Source: Cryptomeria japonica
Taxonomy: Eukaryota > Streptophyta > Pinopsida > Cupressales > Cupressaceae
DNA length: 64,000 nt
Direction: 5' to 3'
Assembly (NCBI RefSeq): GCF_030272615.1
Contig: NC_081414.1
Location: forward strand, 1,135,001-1,199,000
The notes beneath the pieces were generated by a model that did no database searches, had not been told where the DNA came from, and worked only from the letters and a program-made list of their open reading frames with translations. Positions 36,296 to 47,987 of this stretch are shown here, piece after piece; within the stretch, counting starts at the first letter, position 1; each line of letters starts with the position of its first letter. The translations under genes and the position numbers were made by a program.

Positions 36296-36610
36296 ATGGT
36301 GGTGGCTTTTGTAGTTAACCTGGGCATGCAAATCCAACTTTGCAAAGCTAGAAATGGCATATTATGGGTTAACCATTGCCAAGAACAGAGGTTACCAAAA
36401 ATCAGTGTAGAAGGTGACTCTAAAAATGTCATCATGATGGTTCATGGGATCGCCACATCTGGGTGGAGAACTAAGGACCTCATTACCAAATGCCAAAGTG
36501 TCATGTCTACTCTTGGCCATGTCAGACTCAAACATACCCTTAGAGAAGGAAATAAAGTTGTGAATAGGTTGGCAAATCTTTGCCCCTTCTCCAACATGCA
36601 TAAAATCTAG
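36296..36610 (+). pseudogene. LINE-type RNase H remnant
   Basis: The frame carries QRLPKISVEGDSKNVIMMV, then HVRLKHTLREGNKVVNRLAN. VEGDS followed some 60 residues later by REGNKVADxLAN is the pattern of the RNase H-like domain at the end of plant L1-type LINE ORF2 (RVT_3). The His-Ala-Asp ending is altered to VVNRLAN. The N-terminal half of the domain is absent or unreadable. It removes RNA from cDNA hybrids in active elements; this copy is truncated. Confidence 0.65.
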
Positions 36611-36689
36611 ATGGACTAGCACAAGTTTCTAGATGATGTTTGTACCACATTACAAGTAGACACTAATCCCAATTATGCATAAAAATCAA

Positions 36690-38480
36690 AAGATTGTCTT
36701 TTAGATTATCGTCTAGGCCATTATATACTTCAATCATTTATTTTTTTAGAGTGGGTTTTTTAAAGTGGGTGAGAACATCATTTCCCCTAAAACCACCTAT
36801 AGTTTGCATTTCTCCAATCCTGATTTTCCAAGTCCTCTATCAGTCACTATTTTTGGTTTCACTATGGAAGGATTAACCATGAGAGGCAACCTCATTCATA
36901 CTGAACTAGACAATTGTGACAAATTTAAGCAAAATGAAGTCCTCTATAAGAAGTTCGTGAGAGGTAATCCAGTGTCTTACATCAAGGGAATGAAGGGTTT
37001 AAACCTACCCTCTCAGAACAATTTGCATAGTCATAGAATGAGGGTGAAGTCAAAATTGGTGGTGTGGTTTTTACTCTTTTTATAGATTCCATTGTGACCA
37101 TGACTAGTATTATTTTGGAAGGTGTGACATTCCCTAAGAAACCTAAAGGGGACTACAAGGCTGATATTGCAATATTTCTCAAGCCTCGAGAGAAGGTGGC
37201 TCATCTCTAAAGTGGGTTCAATAGAGAATACCTACCAAGTATTTGAAAGGGGGATACCTTGCTCCTCATGAAGTACATTACTCTAGACAGGAGGTTTAAA
37301 CGATTTCAATCTCAGATTTTTCCAATGCTCAACCACCTTAGGTATGGAGTGAAGATGACATGTCCTTACTAGATTTTCTCATCCACTTCTCAATTGGTTG
37401 TTGTTGCTAAAGACAAAAATGTTATTTCCCTTCAGTAGAAGCTTATATTGATATTGTATGATTTCCATCTGGCCTTGTCTCCTACTTGTGGGCCTTCCAT
37501 AAACACCGATGGCCCTCCCTCCAATCCCACCCTAATTATTGAGCTATCAGAAAACCCAACCTATAAGGGTACTCATAGTACTACCCCCTACAACAAGGTG
37601 TTCCTATCTATATTAACCCTAAACAGTCTACTAAAAATAATTTAACTTGGCCCAACCCCTTGAAGTCTATGTGTCATATGTGTCAGAGTTTGAGGCCCCT
37701 AGTTCTAAGTAAATTGTGTCATCTAGGTCCACTAATGTTGAAAGTACCCCTGATGACCCTAAAGATAATTTGATCACCCCTTCTACACCATCGTTGGGTT
37801 CCCCTCCCCCTATCAATTCCCCAAAATAATGGGACTTACCTATGCTTGCCAATAAGTTGAATGAGCTTTGTGATGGGTACAACAAATAGGGAGTCATTAT
37901 CCATTAGCTTCTTTCTCAACTCAATGTGGTTAATAAGAAGATCAATAGGTTGGAGGCTCTTACCGAGGTGGACACCAAAGCATCAAGTTGGGGGATGGAT
38001 GAAAAAGACCAGAGTTTGGGTGGCAGCTAATGATTTGGTGGATAGGTTGGAAAAGTGGGAAGGTATGGAAGAGGAAATCAAGGAGCTCACTATGAAGAAG
38101 AATTAGAAGGAGGATGGATGTGATATGGCCAAATTCATTGAGGAGATACAGGGCAACCAAATGACCCTCAAAAGGAACTTGGAGGATATGATGATTCTCA
38201 ATGAGGAAATGGTCAGGAAGAATTTGGCCTCTCTTTAGGTGATGCGGGAGGAATTTAATAGAATACAAGAGAAAAGGAGACATCACATTGATTTTTCTTC
38301 AGCCTTTGTGATGGAGTAGATTGTTTCAAGGGTGAAGGCTACCCCAAATTCCTTTGTTGTGTCTTTCGAAAAAGGTTCTAATAAGAAGTTGTCTTTCTTA
38401 GAGAAGGTGAAATTTTTGAGCCAGGACTGGCAAAGTGATAAAACCTCCACTAAGTAGGCCATCAGTTTGTGCCTTCAATG
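36690..38480 (+). pseudogene. Gag-like/coiled-coil ORF remnant, uncharacterised
   Basis: A chain of frames in one direction suggests a former long ORF. It has an N-terminal part with FVRGNPVSYIKGMKGLNLPS; a middle part KKPKGDYKADIAIFLKPREKVAHL, LDRRFKRFQSQIFPMLNHLRYGVKM; a Pro/Ser/Thr-rich linker; and a C-terminal Lys/Glu-rich coiled-coil region (LVDRLEKWEGMEEEIKEL, QMTLKRNLEDMMILNEEMV). The middle part recalls the mobile-element domain called putative plant transposon protein, but this is by eye only. It ends near a T-rich tail and TAATCAAAAAAATC (38689-38701), which looks like a retroposon 3' end. Confidence 0.4.
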
Positions 38481-39505
38481 GGTGGTGAGGGTTTCTTTTG
38501 GTCTCTATTTGTATTTTTCTTTAGTTCTTAGTCTATTTTTATGTTCTAGTTAGTTTTTATAGTCAGTTACTTTTTCTTCCTTTTTTACATGTGGTTTTTC
38601 AATTAGGTGCTCTCACTGCTTACGAGACCCCCAACTTTCTTCACTCATGTAGTTATGTAATGGTTTCGGCCTCTTCCATTTTTATCTAATCAAAAAAATC
38701 ACAATGTTAATAATTCAAAGTGTTTCTAATTCATATTTATGGATCAAGTCATTGTAACTCAAATATTAAACACCTAATATAGCTACAACAACAATGCATA
38801 TGGTATTATCTCTATAAATTCGTCATGTCCCTTTTTCCAAAACTAACACTTATTACAAATAGTAAAGTTTTACTATCCAAAAATAGTAAGTTGGAGTCAT
38901 GGTACAACTTTGAAAAAATGATGTTAATTTAATATCTAATATGTTCTGGTGCAACTTTTTATATTATGAACAAACAAATATTTTGATAGGTGAATATGAG
39001 ATTATAGCCTATTCTTTCACCAAGTGAGGCCACAATAGGGGGATCTCATCCCTATCATGAATGCATAGAACTATCCATACCTATGAGCATGATAGCCTAG
39101 TAGAGGCACAAATCCCATGAGCACACTAGCCCAGTGAGGGAGTGGACCATGGGCATGAATGCCATAAGCATCAACACTATGATTCACAATCCACAAGAAC
39201 ATTAAATCAATGAAGGCAAAAGCCTTTGAACACAATGGGCCAAAAAGGGTTTGAAAATTGATGAAAACATCAACAATACCACTAAAACTGTTACACTATG
39301 GGATGAACCCTGAACAAATAAATATTAAATTAAATAAAGAGTTACATATTAAATTGCTCATTTTGGTGTTGATGAAATTTTTGGAATCTTTTTAACAGTT
39401 GTTGGAACATAGAATTGTGTAATTGATATGTATTTTGTAACTGATGGATTTGATTGGCAATAACAGTTTTGTCAAGGGTTTTTTTTGGAAAATAATTGAT
39501 GATGT
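38481..39505. other. Stretch without recognised genes
   Basis: Contains imperfect repeats of an ATGAGCAYNATAGCC...AGTGAGG-like phrase at 39075-39160 and otherwise nothing identified. Confidence 0.5.
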
Positions 39506-39708
39506 CTAAGGGGTTGAGATTAATTGGTTGAAGCATTGATCTCCCATGGAGACCCATGTTCAAATCTCAAAGGGACATCTAATTGAAATACTAAGTTGAC
39601 TCTTGGTCTTCCATAGTTGTCTTCTAGTGTAGAGGTGGCTTCTAAATAAGTGTATTTGCATGTTGTGGCCATTGGTCTTTCATAGGTGTTTTCTAGTATG
39701 GTTAAAGT
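39506..39708 (+). repeat. Possible tRNA-derived SINE
   Basis: TAATTGGTTGAAG (39521-39533) resembles a pol III box A and GTTCAAATC (39558-39566) fits box B (GWTCRANNC), with tRNA-like spacing. The sequence after box B is T-rich. The right end is cut by, or abuts, the LTR at 39709. No full tRNA cloverleaf can be drawn. Confidence 0.4.
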
Positions 39709-40900
39709 TGTTAGGTCCAACAAGGAAAGCTAATGTACTGAGAGGGGAGGGGTGAATCAGTGCTGCAAAACTTTTCTTCAAAAACAATCATACTGATAAA
39801 CATAAACTATGTATAATTGATCTCATAATATATAATGCTAAAACATAATCATAGAAATAACATCCATACACATTTCACTCCATAACACAAAGATTTTGGT
39901 TACGCAGAAACTCTTGGTTAGAGAGAAAAATTGCAGTGGGGATGGCACCCACAACTTCACTACTGCAATAATAAAGGTTGCTCGGTTAGAGCTACATGTT
40001 TAGCTATTTCTGATAGCTTACCTTGTTAGGAGTATCAAGATCTTTAGATCTACCTTGCTAAAGGATTTTACAAACACTTTTACAAAATGTTGTACCTAGT
40101 TAAAGACTTTACAATTTATAGACTTTTTTAGAGTCTTTTACCCTGTTAAAGGTTTCTATTACAACTCAAATAATTCAATCAAAACCCTTACAAAATATCT
40201 ACAACTTTACATCTGAAATGTTATAGCATACTCTATGTGCTGAATATGAAATTACCATGCTCATAGCATACCTCAGTAATTGATAGATCAACTCGGTGAC
40301 CTCTTCTGTGTACTTTGTCCCTTAAGCTGTTTTCAGAAAAACCTTCTCGATGACCTTTGAATATCTTTGTTCAATCATCACATCTTAACTTCTCTCAAGA
40401 TTTTCATTTTCAACTCATCATCTTCCCTCTATATGTTAGATACTCAAATCACTCTGTATATATAGATCTCTGAGGTGGTGATCTTGTTCATACATCGATC
40501 ATACAAACATATTTTATCGAATGAATAAACATAGAAATTATTTCATTGGATAAACTTCCTCAAAATCATACAAAATCTTTAAGTGCAATTCGCTATGTAA
40601 TAACGGTTCCCTGTTCTCGAATCTTGTAACACGTTTACCACATATGTGTCTAGATTCATTGAATCTGGTAACATGTTTCCACTTAGTTTAGATTAACTCG
40701 GTATACCTTCTTTGCTACTTGGTAGACATAAGAAATTTACTTGGTAGGTAACTCGGTATTTCTCATCTCGGTGACTAGCCTTTCTTCTGTAACTGACACC
40801 CTTAGTACTTACCGACTAAATATTTCGGCAGTATTAACCGACTAGAATATATAGGATGACTTTGTACATAAAACTAATGACAACTTAGTAAATAGTAACA
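39709..40900 (-). repeat. 3' LTR (LTR-D1), 1192 bp
   Basis: Starts TGTTAGG and ends AGTAACA on the plus strand, giving a TGTTA/TAACA terminal inverted repeat. It is next to a polypurine tract. It matches 46501-47691 along its length with scattered, mostly transition differences. Confidence 0.93.
39980..40155 (-). repeat. Mini-hairpin array in LTR-D1
   Basis: Plus-strand stems include GCTC-ggtta-GAGC, AGCTAT-ttctg-ATAGCT, AGATC-ttta-GATCT, CCTT-gcta-AAGG, AGACT-tttttag-AGTCT and CCT-gttaa-AGG. On the minus strand the loops read TAACC, TAAA, TAGC and TTAAC. This is the same arrangement as in the LTR of element 1. Confidence 0.7.
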
Positions 40901-40913
40901 ATCTCCCCTTTTG
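40901..40913 (-). promoter_or_regulatory. Polypurine tract of the tandem element
   Basis: Minus strand CAAAAGGGGAGAT abuts the LTR start TGTTACTATT. Confidence 0.88.
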
Positions 40914-41196
40914 ACATTAGTTTGGTATGTTTGACAAAACTCCTTTCAAAGTCATAACACAAAATCTATATACTTACAAAATTTGACTGAAATGACAGTA
41001 TATACATTTGTTCAAATACATACTTCAAATACATGCTCCCCTTAACAATATGTTATACAAAACTTAATTTGCATGCTCCTGATGTTCCATGCTCCCCCTG
41101 TCAGTGACATTTGTACACTCGGTAGATAGTATAAACTCTATACACTCAGATACTCTGTATACTCAGTACACTCCCTCTTTTTGACAAACATCAAAA

Positions 41197-44100
41197 CTAG
41201 TTACCATTAGGTGGGGGCAACTGGTCAAAAATAGATTTATACTTAGTACGAGTGTCTTTGAGAGCATTAGTCAGGGCACCCTTGACATTGTCCATTAAGA
41301 AATTCTGAGTTGTAATATCAGCTAACAATGAAATCAAACCATCTAAAGTGCTTCCCTCTGCTTGTGTGGACAGTTGGGTAGCTCGGTTGATCTGCTCTTG
41401 TACTGATGACAGATGGGGAATCAATAATGTCTGAAGAGTCATAATATCCATCTTTATTTTGTGCTCTTCATTTTGAAGTTCTAACTGCTAAGCCATAAGA
41501 GTTTGTAGCTTTGTATAAAAATTCTGAATAGAATTTGGCTCAGTAGTCAGTTTATTTGAGAGATCGGTAATCTCTTTTTCAATGACTTCAGTCTTATGCT
41601 TGATATCTTTAATAAAGAATGAAAATGTACATAACTTATGGAATAAATAAATAAGTGCTTGAGTTGAGGAGACAACTCAGCAATGAATCCAACAAGCTTG
41701 ACTTTACCTATAGCAATTGCTTTCTGCACTTCCTCAATCATCTTGGCAGTTAGCTCTTTTTCTTTTAATTTGCTAAGGTAGTTTGATGCCTCTACTCCTG
41801 ATGTTTCCAATTGAGTGAGTAGTTCATCTAGTTGCATATGGATGGAAGCATCTTTACTTACGGTAGCTTCAGGTAGCATGTCTATCAATAATGCTTTAAC
41901 CTTCTGAAGTACTCAGATCTTCTTCTGAGTAGCTATCTATTTTTCCTGTTCTGCTTTGGCTTTACAAAGCTCACCGAATTCAATAAGTGCTTGCCCTTTT
42001 AGTTTTGAAATGTCAACATTCGGCAGTACAATAGGCTTTGACAGATCTATCTTGAAACTGTGCTTCTTTGCTTTCTTCTCCTTTGATGATGATGCCTTCA
42101 CCGGTTGAATGAGTACAATGGCTTTGGAGGCCTTATCTTCCTCGATATGTTTCTCGGTGGGAGCAACACTTTTCTCAGTTTTTGAAGCCTCTGTTGTATC
42201 GTTCGACTTTTCCTTGCTTGGGGTCTCAGTGGCAACAATTTTAGTGCTTGCAGGAGCTTGAGAAGTTTGCTCGCCTATGGCCTAAGAGGTAGATTCACCT
42301 TGTGTAGCCTTTTGATCCTCTTTGCCTGGTTTGGTGTCCTGAGGTTTTTTAGTTGTCACTTGTGAGTTACTGGAGGATAGGACTTAACTTGTTCCAAGAC
42401 TGATTCACTTGATACCAGTTTGGCATTGGCATTTCCTTCTATCATTTCTTCTTCTTGTGCCTTAGTGTCCATGACATCCTCATCTAGTTGAATAGTTGAA
42501 GCAGGATCTTGCTCGGTGATGTCAACTATTTCCACTTCACTTTGAGTCTCTTCAGTCTAAATTCTGAAAATTTCTTGCCATTTTTCTTTGGTTTCCTTTT
42601 CTACTTCAAGATAAAGTCCATTCATCATTTTCAAGGCCCTTTGCTTTACTTGAAAATTTGTCTGGTAGTTTTTCAAATGATTTCTTATATCATCTACCGA
42701 CATGTCTGGAAAGAGATGTACCAAAACTCTTTCTCTTATCTGTTTCTCCGAGTCCATAGCATATTTCCATCTATTGTCAATTTGAGAGTAATTTGCTTTT
42801 GGAAGAAAATCAGTTACTTCCAATGGAACTACTCAGAATTTGAGAAGTGTACACACTACTGACTCTTCTATTTGCCTTTTCTCTTCTTCTATTTGGGAGT
42901 CATATTTTACATACCTGAATGACCCAAATCCTCTATATTGTTTCAAGTTTGCACAAAAATTGTCAACACTATGTACATCTTCCTTTGTGCTTTTAACAAT
43001 CTGAAATTTATTTGCATCTTCAGATTTTGTGTCACTTGACTCCTTATTCAAAATGAGTCTCCTAGTCGACTTTCTATAAGTCTTTGTAACCTTAGGCAAT
43101 TCAACATTTTTCTGCCTCTTACTGGGTGACACTGCAGATGATCTAGTGTTAGGTCGCTTAACTTGTGGATTTGGTGATGCCTTAGTTGTATCCTGTTTCT
43201 TTCTTTTCAAAATTTTGCCCTTTGGCAACTCGGTGCTCAGTGTAATTGTTGTTTCTTGAGCTTCAGATTCTTCCTCAATTGAAAGTTGATCATCTTTCCT
43301 ACCTATTGGCTTAGTAGGTGTGGAGGTAGAACCTTCTCCAAATTTCTCAGTTAAATCTTTGATCATTTTAGTGGCTTTTCTGGTAGCCTTAGGTACTACT
43401 ATGCTCATTTTTACCTTCTCTTTTACCTCTTCATAGGTACCATACCTAATCTCGGTCATATGCCTTGGAAGTGCCAGAAAGGAATCTATCTGTTGTTGAT
43501 TAATATCAAAATCAATCTCATAACCCATAGGCGATAAAGATTGAGTTCTAGGTTCTACTGCATCGACATAACAGTAGTCGGTGTCCACTTCAAAACATAT
43601 AGTATCCTTATATTTTTCTACTATCTGAGGTGGGATCCTGTACCTTTTATGCATCCTTTCCTAAAATTTGTTAAAGTAATCATCCATTATCTCATTGAAA
43701 TTATCACCTAGCTGATTGATAAAATCATTTATCTGATGGGTGATTGGTCGGTGTAATTCCAAACAATGTTACTGAGTGAAGGAAAGAACTTCTGAAAATA
43801 GAAGAACATACACACTAAGAGTGACCCAAACTTTAGTGTGTTAGCAGTGTTATTCTTCTTAGGTTTCCTTATTGTGTTGAGATTTTCAAAGAGATTCTTC
43901 AACAATACTTCACATAAATCAATTTTCATACCCTTTTTCACAATTTTATAGGCCAAATCCACAGCTACACATGGTACACTGTTTTCTCTTGCCGACTAGA
44001 AGAAACAATAACCAATGACTCTAATTGCAAACTTTAGTTCTGCATCTGTTACATTATTCAACTTAAGACCTCTGCAATCAAACTCAACTCCAGTTAAAGT

Positions 44101-44568
44101 TATCAATTCCTTCTGTGAAATCATCTTTTGTGCTCGGGCATGGTCGTATATAGGGTATCCGGTTATTATGTGAACAATCTCCTTAGTGATCTTGAACGGT
44201 TGATCCTCTAACCACATAAAGTCATCATGCACTCTTCTCAAGACAAATTTGACCCATTGAGGTTTGAAAACTTGAGGATAGGTTAGGGCTTCGGTCAACC
44301 CATTAACTTTTATATGCTCAAACTTACTATCTAGGATTCCATCGGTGCATAATTCATCATACATGTCCTTAATTTCGGTATGACCTAGCTCTTCAACACG
44401 GCACTTAGTATAAAATTTGACATCTTCAACCAATAGAACCCTATTCGAAATAAGTGAAAATGTAGTTTTCTCATCGGGTTCAGATGCCACTTTGGGAGGT
44501 AAGGAATACTTTAGTGAGGGCTTCTCAATAGTCTCAACTACAACAGGTTTCTGCATCTTGGGAGCCAT
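41197..44568 (-). pseudogene. ORF2 of the tandem element, uncharacterised, copy 1
   Basis: A chain of frames spans about 1,120 codons from MAPKMQKPVVVE to QLPPPNGN, just before the polypurine tract, with at least two frameshifts and several stops. N-terminal part (44568-43729): FYTKCRVEELGH, FVLRRVHDDFMWLEDQPFKI and VDLAYKIVKKGMKIDL, a globular domain that loosely recalls plant transposon gag-like domains. Middle (43654-42833): a basic, Ser/Thr-rich region with RKKQDT and KRPNTRSS runs that could be nuclear-localising. C-terminal part: acidic Gln/Thr/Glu repeats, then a helical region (MQLDELLTQLETSGVEAS, LTAKMIEEVQKAIAIGK, VQEQINRATQLS). No RT, integrase or protease motif. Its function is unknown. 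Confidence 0.6.
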
Positions 44569-45157
44569 TTCAAACTTGGATTTCTACTAACAAAATAGCT
44601 TAGGGTTCCAACTAACCAGAAAAGGCTTTCGACTTAGTAAATATAATGCAAATATTCTCAAATGTTATTGACTGGTTAACTTGCTTGAAAATGCATTTAA
44701 GATTATGTGTAAATACCTTGAATTTGCTCTAGAAATGTTTGATCAGCTTTGATTCGCTTAACTCTGCTTTTTGAAAACTGGTAATGTAAAATGACCGCAC
44801 AAAGAACTTTAATACACCCTTTACCTTATCGAGTTTCATGCAGTTAGGTAAGATAAGCATTAAATGCACTCAGTTCCACTAAACCGACTAACTTTCTTAT
44901 ATGCTTTTACCGACTAGATAGGTTAATGCATATACCGACTTCTTTGGTACTTCAAATAGACTAGATAGAAAAAAAATATTATTGCATCTTAGTTATGCAG
45001 ATTTTGGAATTATGTTCATGATTAAAATAGTAACTGTTAAGATCTAACCTTGTGAAAATACAGTCCCTTCATACCTTTATTGATTAATTAGAAGTAGCTG
45101 CACCTAACTTGGTAGGTAAGGTGCTTTCTTCATTATTTGACCCATTTTCCTTCTTTT
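44569..45157 (-). other. Spacer between gag and ORF2
   Basis: About 590 bases after the gag stop. No protease DTG/DSG motif or other coding signal was seen in any minus-strand frame. Confidence 0.55.
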
Positions 45158-46438
45158 CTAGATTTTCTGCAATTTGATTCTTATCTCTTCAATATCTCCT
45201 CTGGGTTGATCTCTGCAATCTTTAGCCAAGTGTCCAACTTTATGACAATGAAACCATGCCATTCCAGGATTTCTCCATGATCTCCGGTTGTTCATTCCAA
45301 ACCTTGTCATATAGTTTGCACTTATATGTCCATACCTTCCACAATATTCACACCATATCCTTGTATTGTAATCCCATGGTACTGCAGTATATTGACGATT
45401 GAGATCTGTGTGAGTTCAGTAGCTTCTATCACTTGCTCAGTGTGGAGACCACATATAGTTTTTCTGCTTAAACCAACACTTCTCGGTACTGTGTCCATAT
45501 GTATTGCAGTTTTTGCAAAACCCCTTGAATTTTTCCTTTTGATGATTGCTAACAGACTTTGTCCTACATTGATTATATGTGTGACCATATTTTTTGCAAT
45601 TGTAACAATAACTATCAGACCTAGTGACATTCTGTTGCTTACCTTTTTTGATTTGGCACATGTTGGCAGTATGTCCTTGTTTTCCATAGTAATTGCAAAT
45701 AGGCTTCTTATCTTTCAACTTATCTTTGTTTCTAGCTTTCTTTGATGATTCTCCTTTCTTGGTGGTGTTATTTCTTTTCTCGGTAGAGTTGTTTCTTTTG
45801 TAACTGAGTTCGGTAGATTTGTTGGGTGATCTTATGTTTAGTTTCTCATCCAACATTCTCGATGCTTCATAACTTTTCTTCAGTGTTTCTTTTGACTTCT
45901 TTTCTGCTTCAAGTTCATCGGACAATCTTGATAATTCAAGTTTCAATGCTTGATTCTCATTTTCTTTTAGATTTGCTTCATGATATGTATAACCCAATTG
46001 ATCAAACAAATTATGTTGAATTTCAGTCATCCTTGATATTTCATCAATCTTTTCAGACACCAATGCTTCTAGTTGTTGTTTTTCTCTTTCTAAATCTCTT
46101 GTGTTATCTTCAGCTATTCTCAATGCATCAAGATTTTTAGTCATCTGTGTGCTGAAATACTCGTGTTCCCTTCTCATTGCTTTTAGTTGATCATTTAGTG
46201 CTTTGTTCTTTTCTTTCAATTCTACAATCATTCCTTCAGACTCTTCTGATATGTTGTTTTCAGATGATGTCTCAATTTGTTCCACCAACTCTTGTGAGTC
46301 CTGTAAATCATTAGACAATCTTCTTCTGACTTTCAGTGATGTTTGCATTTGTCTCTACATGTCTGCAATCACTTGATTAGCATGATCCAATTCTTCTTGG
46401 AGATTCACAATTCTGCATGATTGTTTATAGCCTTCCAT
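45158..46438 (-). pseudogene. Gag with five CCHC-like zinc knuckles
   Basis: One frame of 427 codons starts MEGYKQSCRIVNLQEELDHA. Residues up to about 200 are strongly coiled-coil (QLKAMRREHEYF, LEREKQQLEALVSEKID, LSRLSDELEAEKKS). A Lys/Asn-rich region leads to knuckles: CNYYGKQGHTANMC, CYNCKKYGHTYNQC, CKNCNTYGHSTEKC, CEYCGRYGHISANY and WFHCHKVGHLAKDC. The second and third are intact CX2CX4HX4C; the other three each lack one Cys. The family role is to package element RNA into particles. Stops at 46355-46357 (TAG), 45437-45439 (TGA) and 45416-45418 (TGA) fit CAG to TAG and CGA to TGA changes. The usual capsid domain before the knuckle is replaced by coiled coil. Confidence 0.75.
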
Positions 46439-46486
46439 TGATAGGATCTTTCTCTTTAGGTTGTAAAACCCTTTTCCAAGAGTAGA

Positions 46487-46498
46487 GCTTTGATACCA
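46487..46498 (-). promoter_or_regulatory. Primer-binding site of the tandem element
   Basis: Minus strand TGGTATCAAAGC matches the initiator-Met tRNA site TGGTATCAGAGC with one G to A change, 2 bases from the LTR. Confidence 0.9.
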
Positions 46499-46500
46499 AT

Positions 46501-47691
46501 TGTTAGGTCCAACAAGGAAAGCTAATGTACTGAAAGGGGAGGGGTGAATCAGTACTGCAAAACTTTTCTTCAAAAACAATCTTATTGATAAACATAAACT
46601 GTGTATAATTGATCTCATAATATATAATGCTAAAACATAATCATAGAAATGACATCCATACACATTTCACTCCATAACACAAAGATTTTGGTTTCGCAGA
46701 AACTCTTGGTTAGAGAGAAAAATTGCGGTGGGGATGGCACCCACAACTTCACTATTGCAATAATAAAGGTTGCTCAGTTAGAGCTACATGTTTAGCTATT
46801 TCTGATAGCTTACCATGTTAGGAGTATCAAGATCTTTATATCTACCTTGCTAAAGGATTTTGAAAACTCTTTTACAAAATGTTGTACCTGGTCAAAGGCT
46901 TTACAATTTATAGACTTTGTTAGAGTCTTTTACCTTGTTAAAGGTTTCTATTACAACTCAAATAATTCAATCAAAACCTTTACAAAATATCTGCAACTTT
47001 ACATCTGAAATGTTATAGCAGAATCTATGTGCTGAATATGAAATTACCATGCTCATAGCATACCTCAGTAATTGATAGATCAACTCGGTGACCTCTTTTG
47101 TGTACTCTGTCCCTTAAGTTGTTTTCAGAAAAACCTTCTCGATGACCTATGAATATCTCTGTTCAATCATCACATCTTAACTTCTCTCAAGATTTTCATT
47201 TTCAATTCATCATCTTCCCTCTATATGTTAGATACTCAAATCACTCTGTATATATAGATCTCTGAGGCAGTGATCTTGCTCATACATCAATCATACAAAC
47301 ATGTTTTATCGAATGAATAAACATAGAAATTATTCGTTGGATAAACTTCCTCAAACTCATACAAAATCTTTAAGTGCAATTCCCTATGTAATAATGGTTC
47401 CCTGTTCTCGAATCTTGTAACACATTTACCACATATGTGTCTAGGTTCATTGAATCTGGTAACACGTTTCCTTTTGGTTCAGATTAACTCGGTATACCTT
47501 CTTTGTTGCTCGGTAGACATAAGAACTTTACTCGGTAGGCAGCTCAATATTTCTCATCTCGGTGACTAGTCTTTCTTCTGTAACTGACACCCTTAGTACT
47601 TACCTACTAAATATTTCGATAGTATTAACCGACTAGAATATATAGGATGACTTTGTACATAAAACTAATGACAACTTAGTAAATAGTAACA
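46501..47691 (-). repeat. Central LTR (LTR-D2), 1191 bp
   Basis: Same TGTTAGG...AGTAACA ends as 39709-40900. The left side adjoins the primer-binding site and the right side adjoins a polypurine tract, so the one LTR is shared by two internal regions. Confidence 0.93.
46770..46945 (-). repeat. Mini-hairpin array in LTR-D2
   Basis: The counterpart of 39980-40155. Some stems differ, for example AGATC-ttta-GATCT has become AGATCTTTATATCT. Confidence 0.65.
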
Positions 47692-47704
47692 ATCTCCCCT
47701 TTTG
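47692..47704 (-). promoter_or_regulatory. Second polypurine tract of the tandem element
   Basis: Same CAAAAGGGGAGAT sequence as 40901-40913, next to LTR-D2. Confidence 0.88.
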
Positions 47705-47987
47705 ACATTAGTTTGGTATGTTTGACAAAACTCCTTTCAAAGTCATAACACAAAATCTATATAATTACAAAATTTGACTGAAATGACAATATATACATTT
47801 GTTCAAATACATACTTCAAATACATGCTCCCCTTAACAATATGCTATACAAAAATTAATTTGCATGCTCCTAATGTTCCATGCTCCCCCTATCAGTGACA
47901 TCTGTACACTTGGTAGATAGTATAAACTCTATACACTCAGATACTTTGTATACTCAGTACACTCCCCCTTTTTGACAAACATCAAAA

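Noticed and set aside
42509-42862. 117-residue plus-strand frame, repeated at 49302-49493
   Set aside because: It is the antisense shadow of ORF2; its repetition reflects the tandem element copies.
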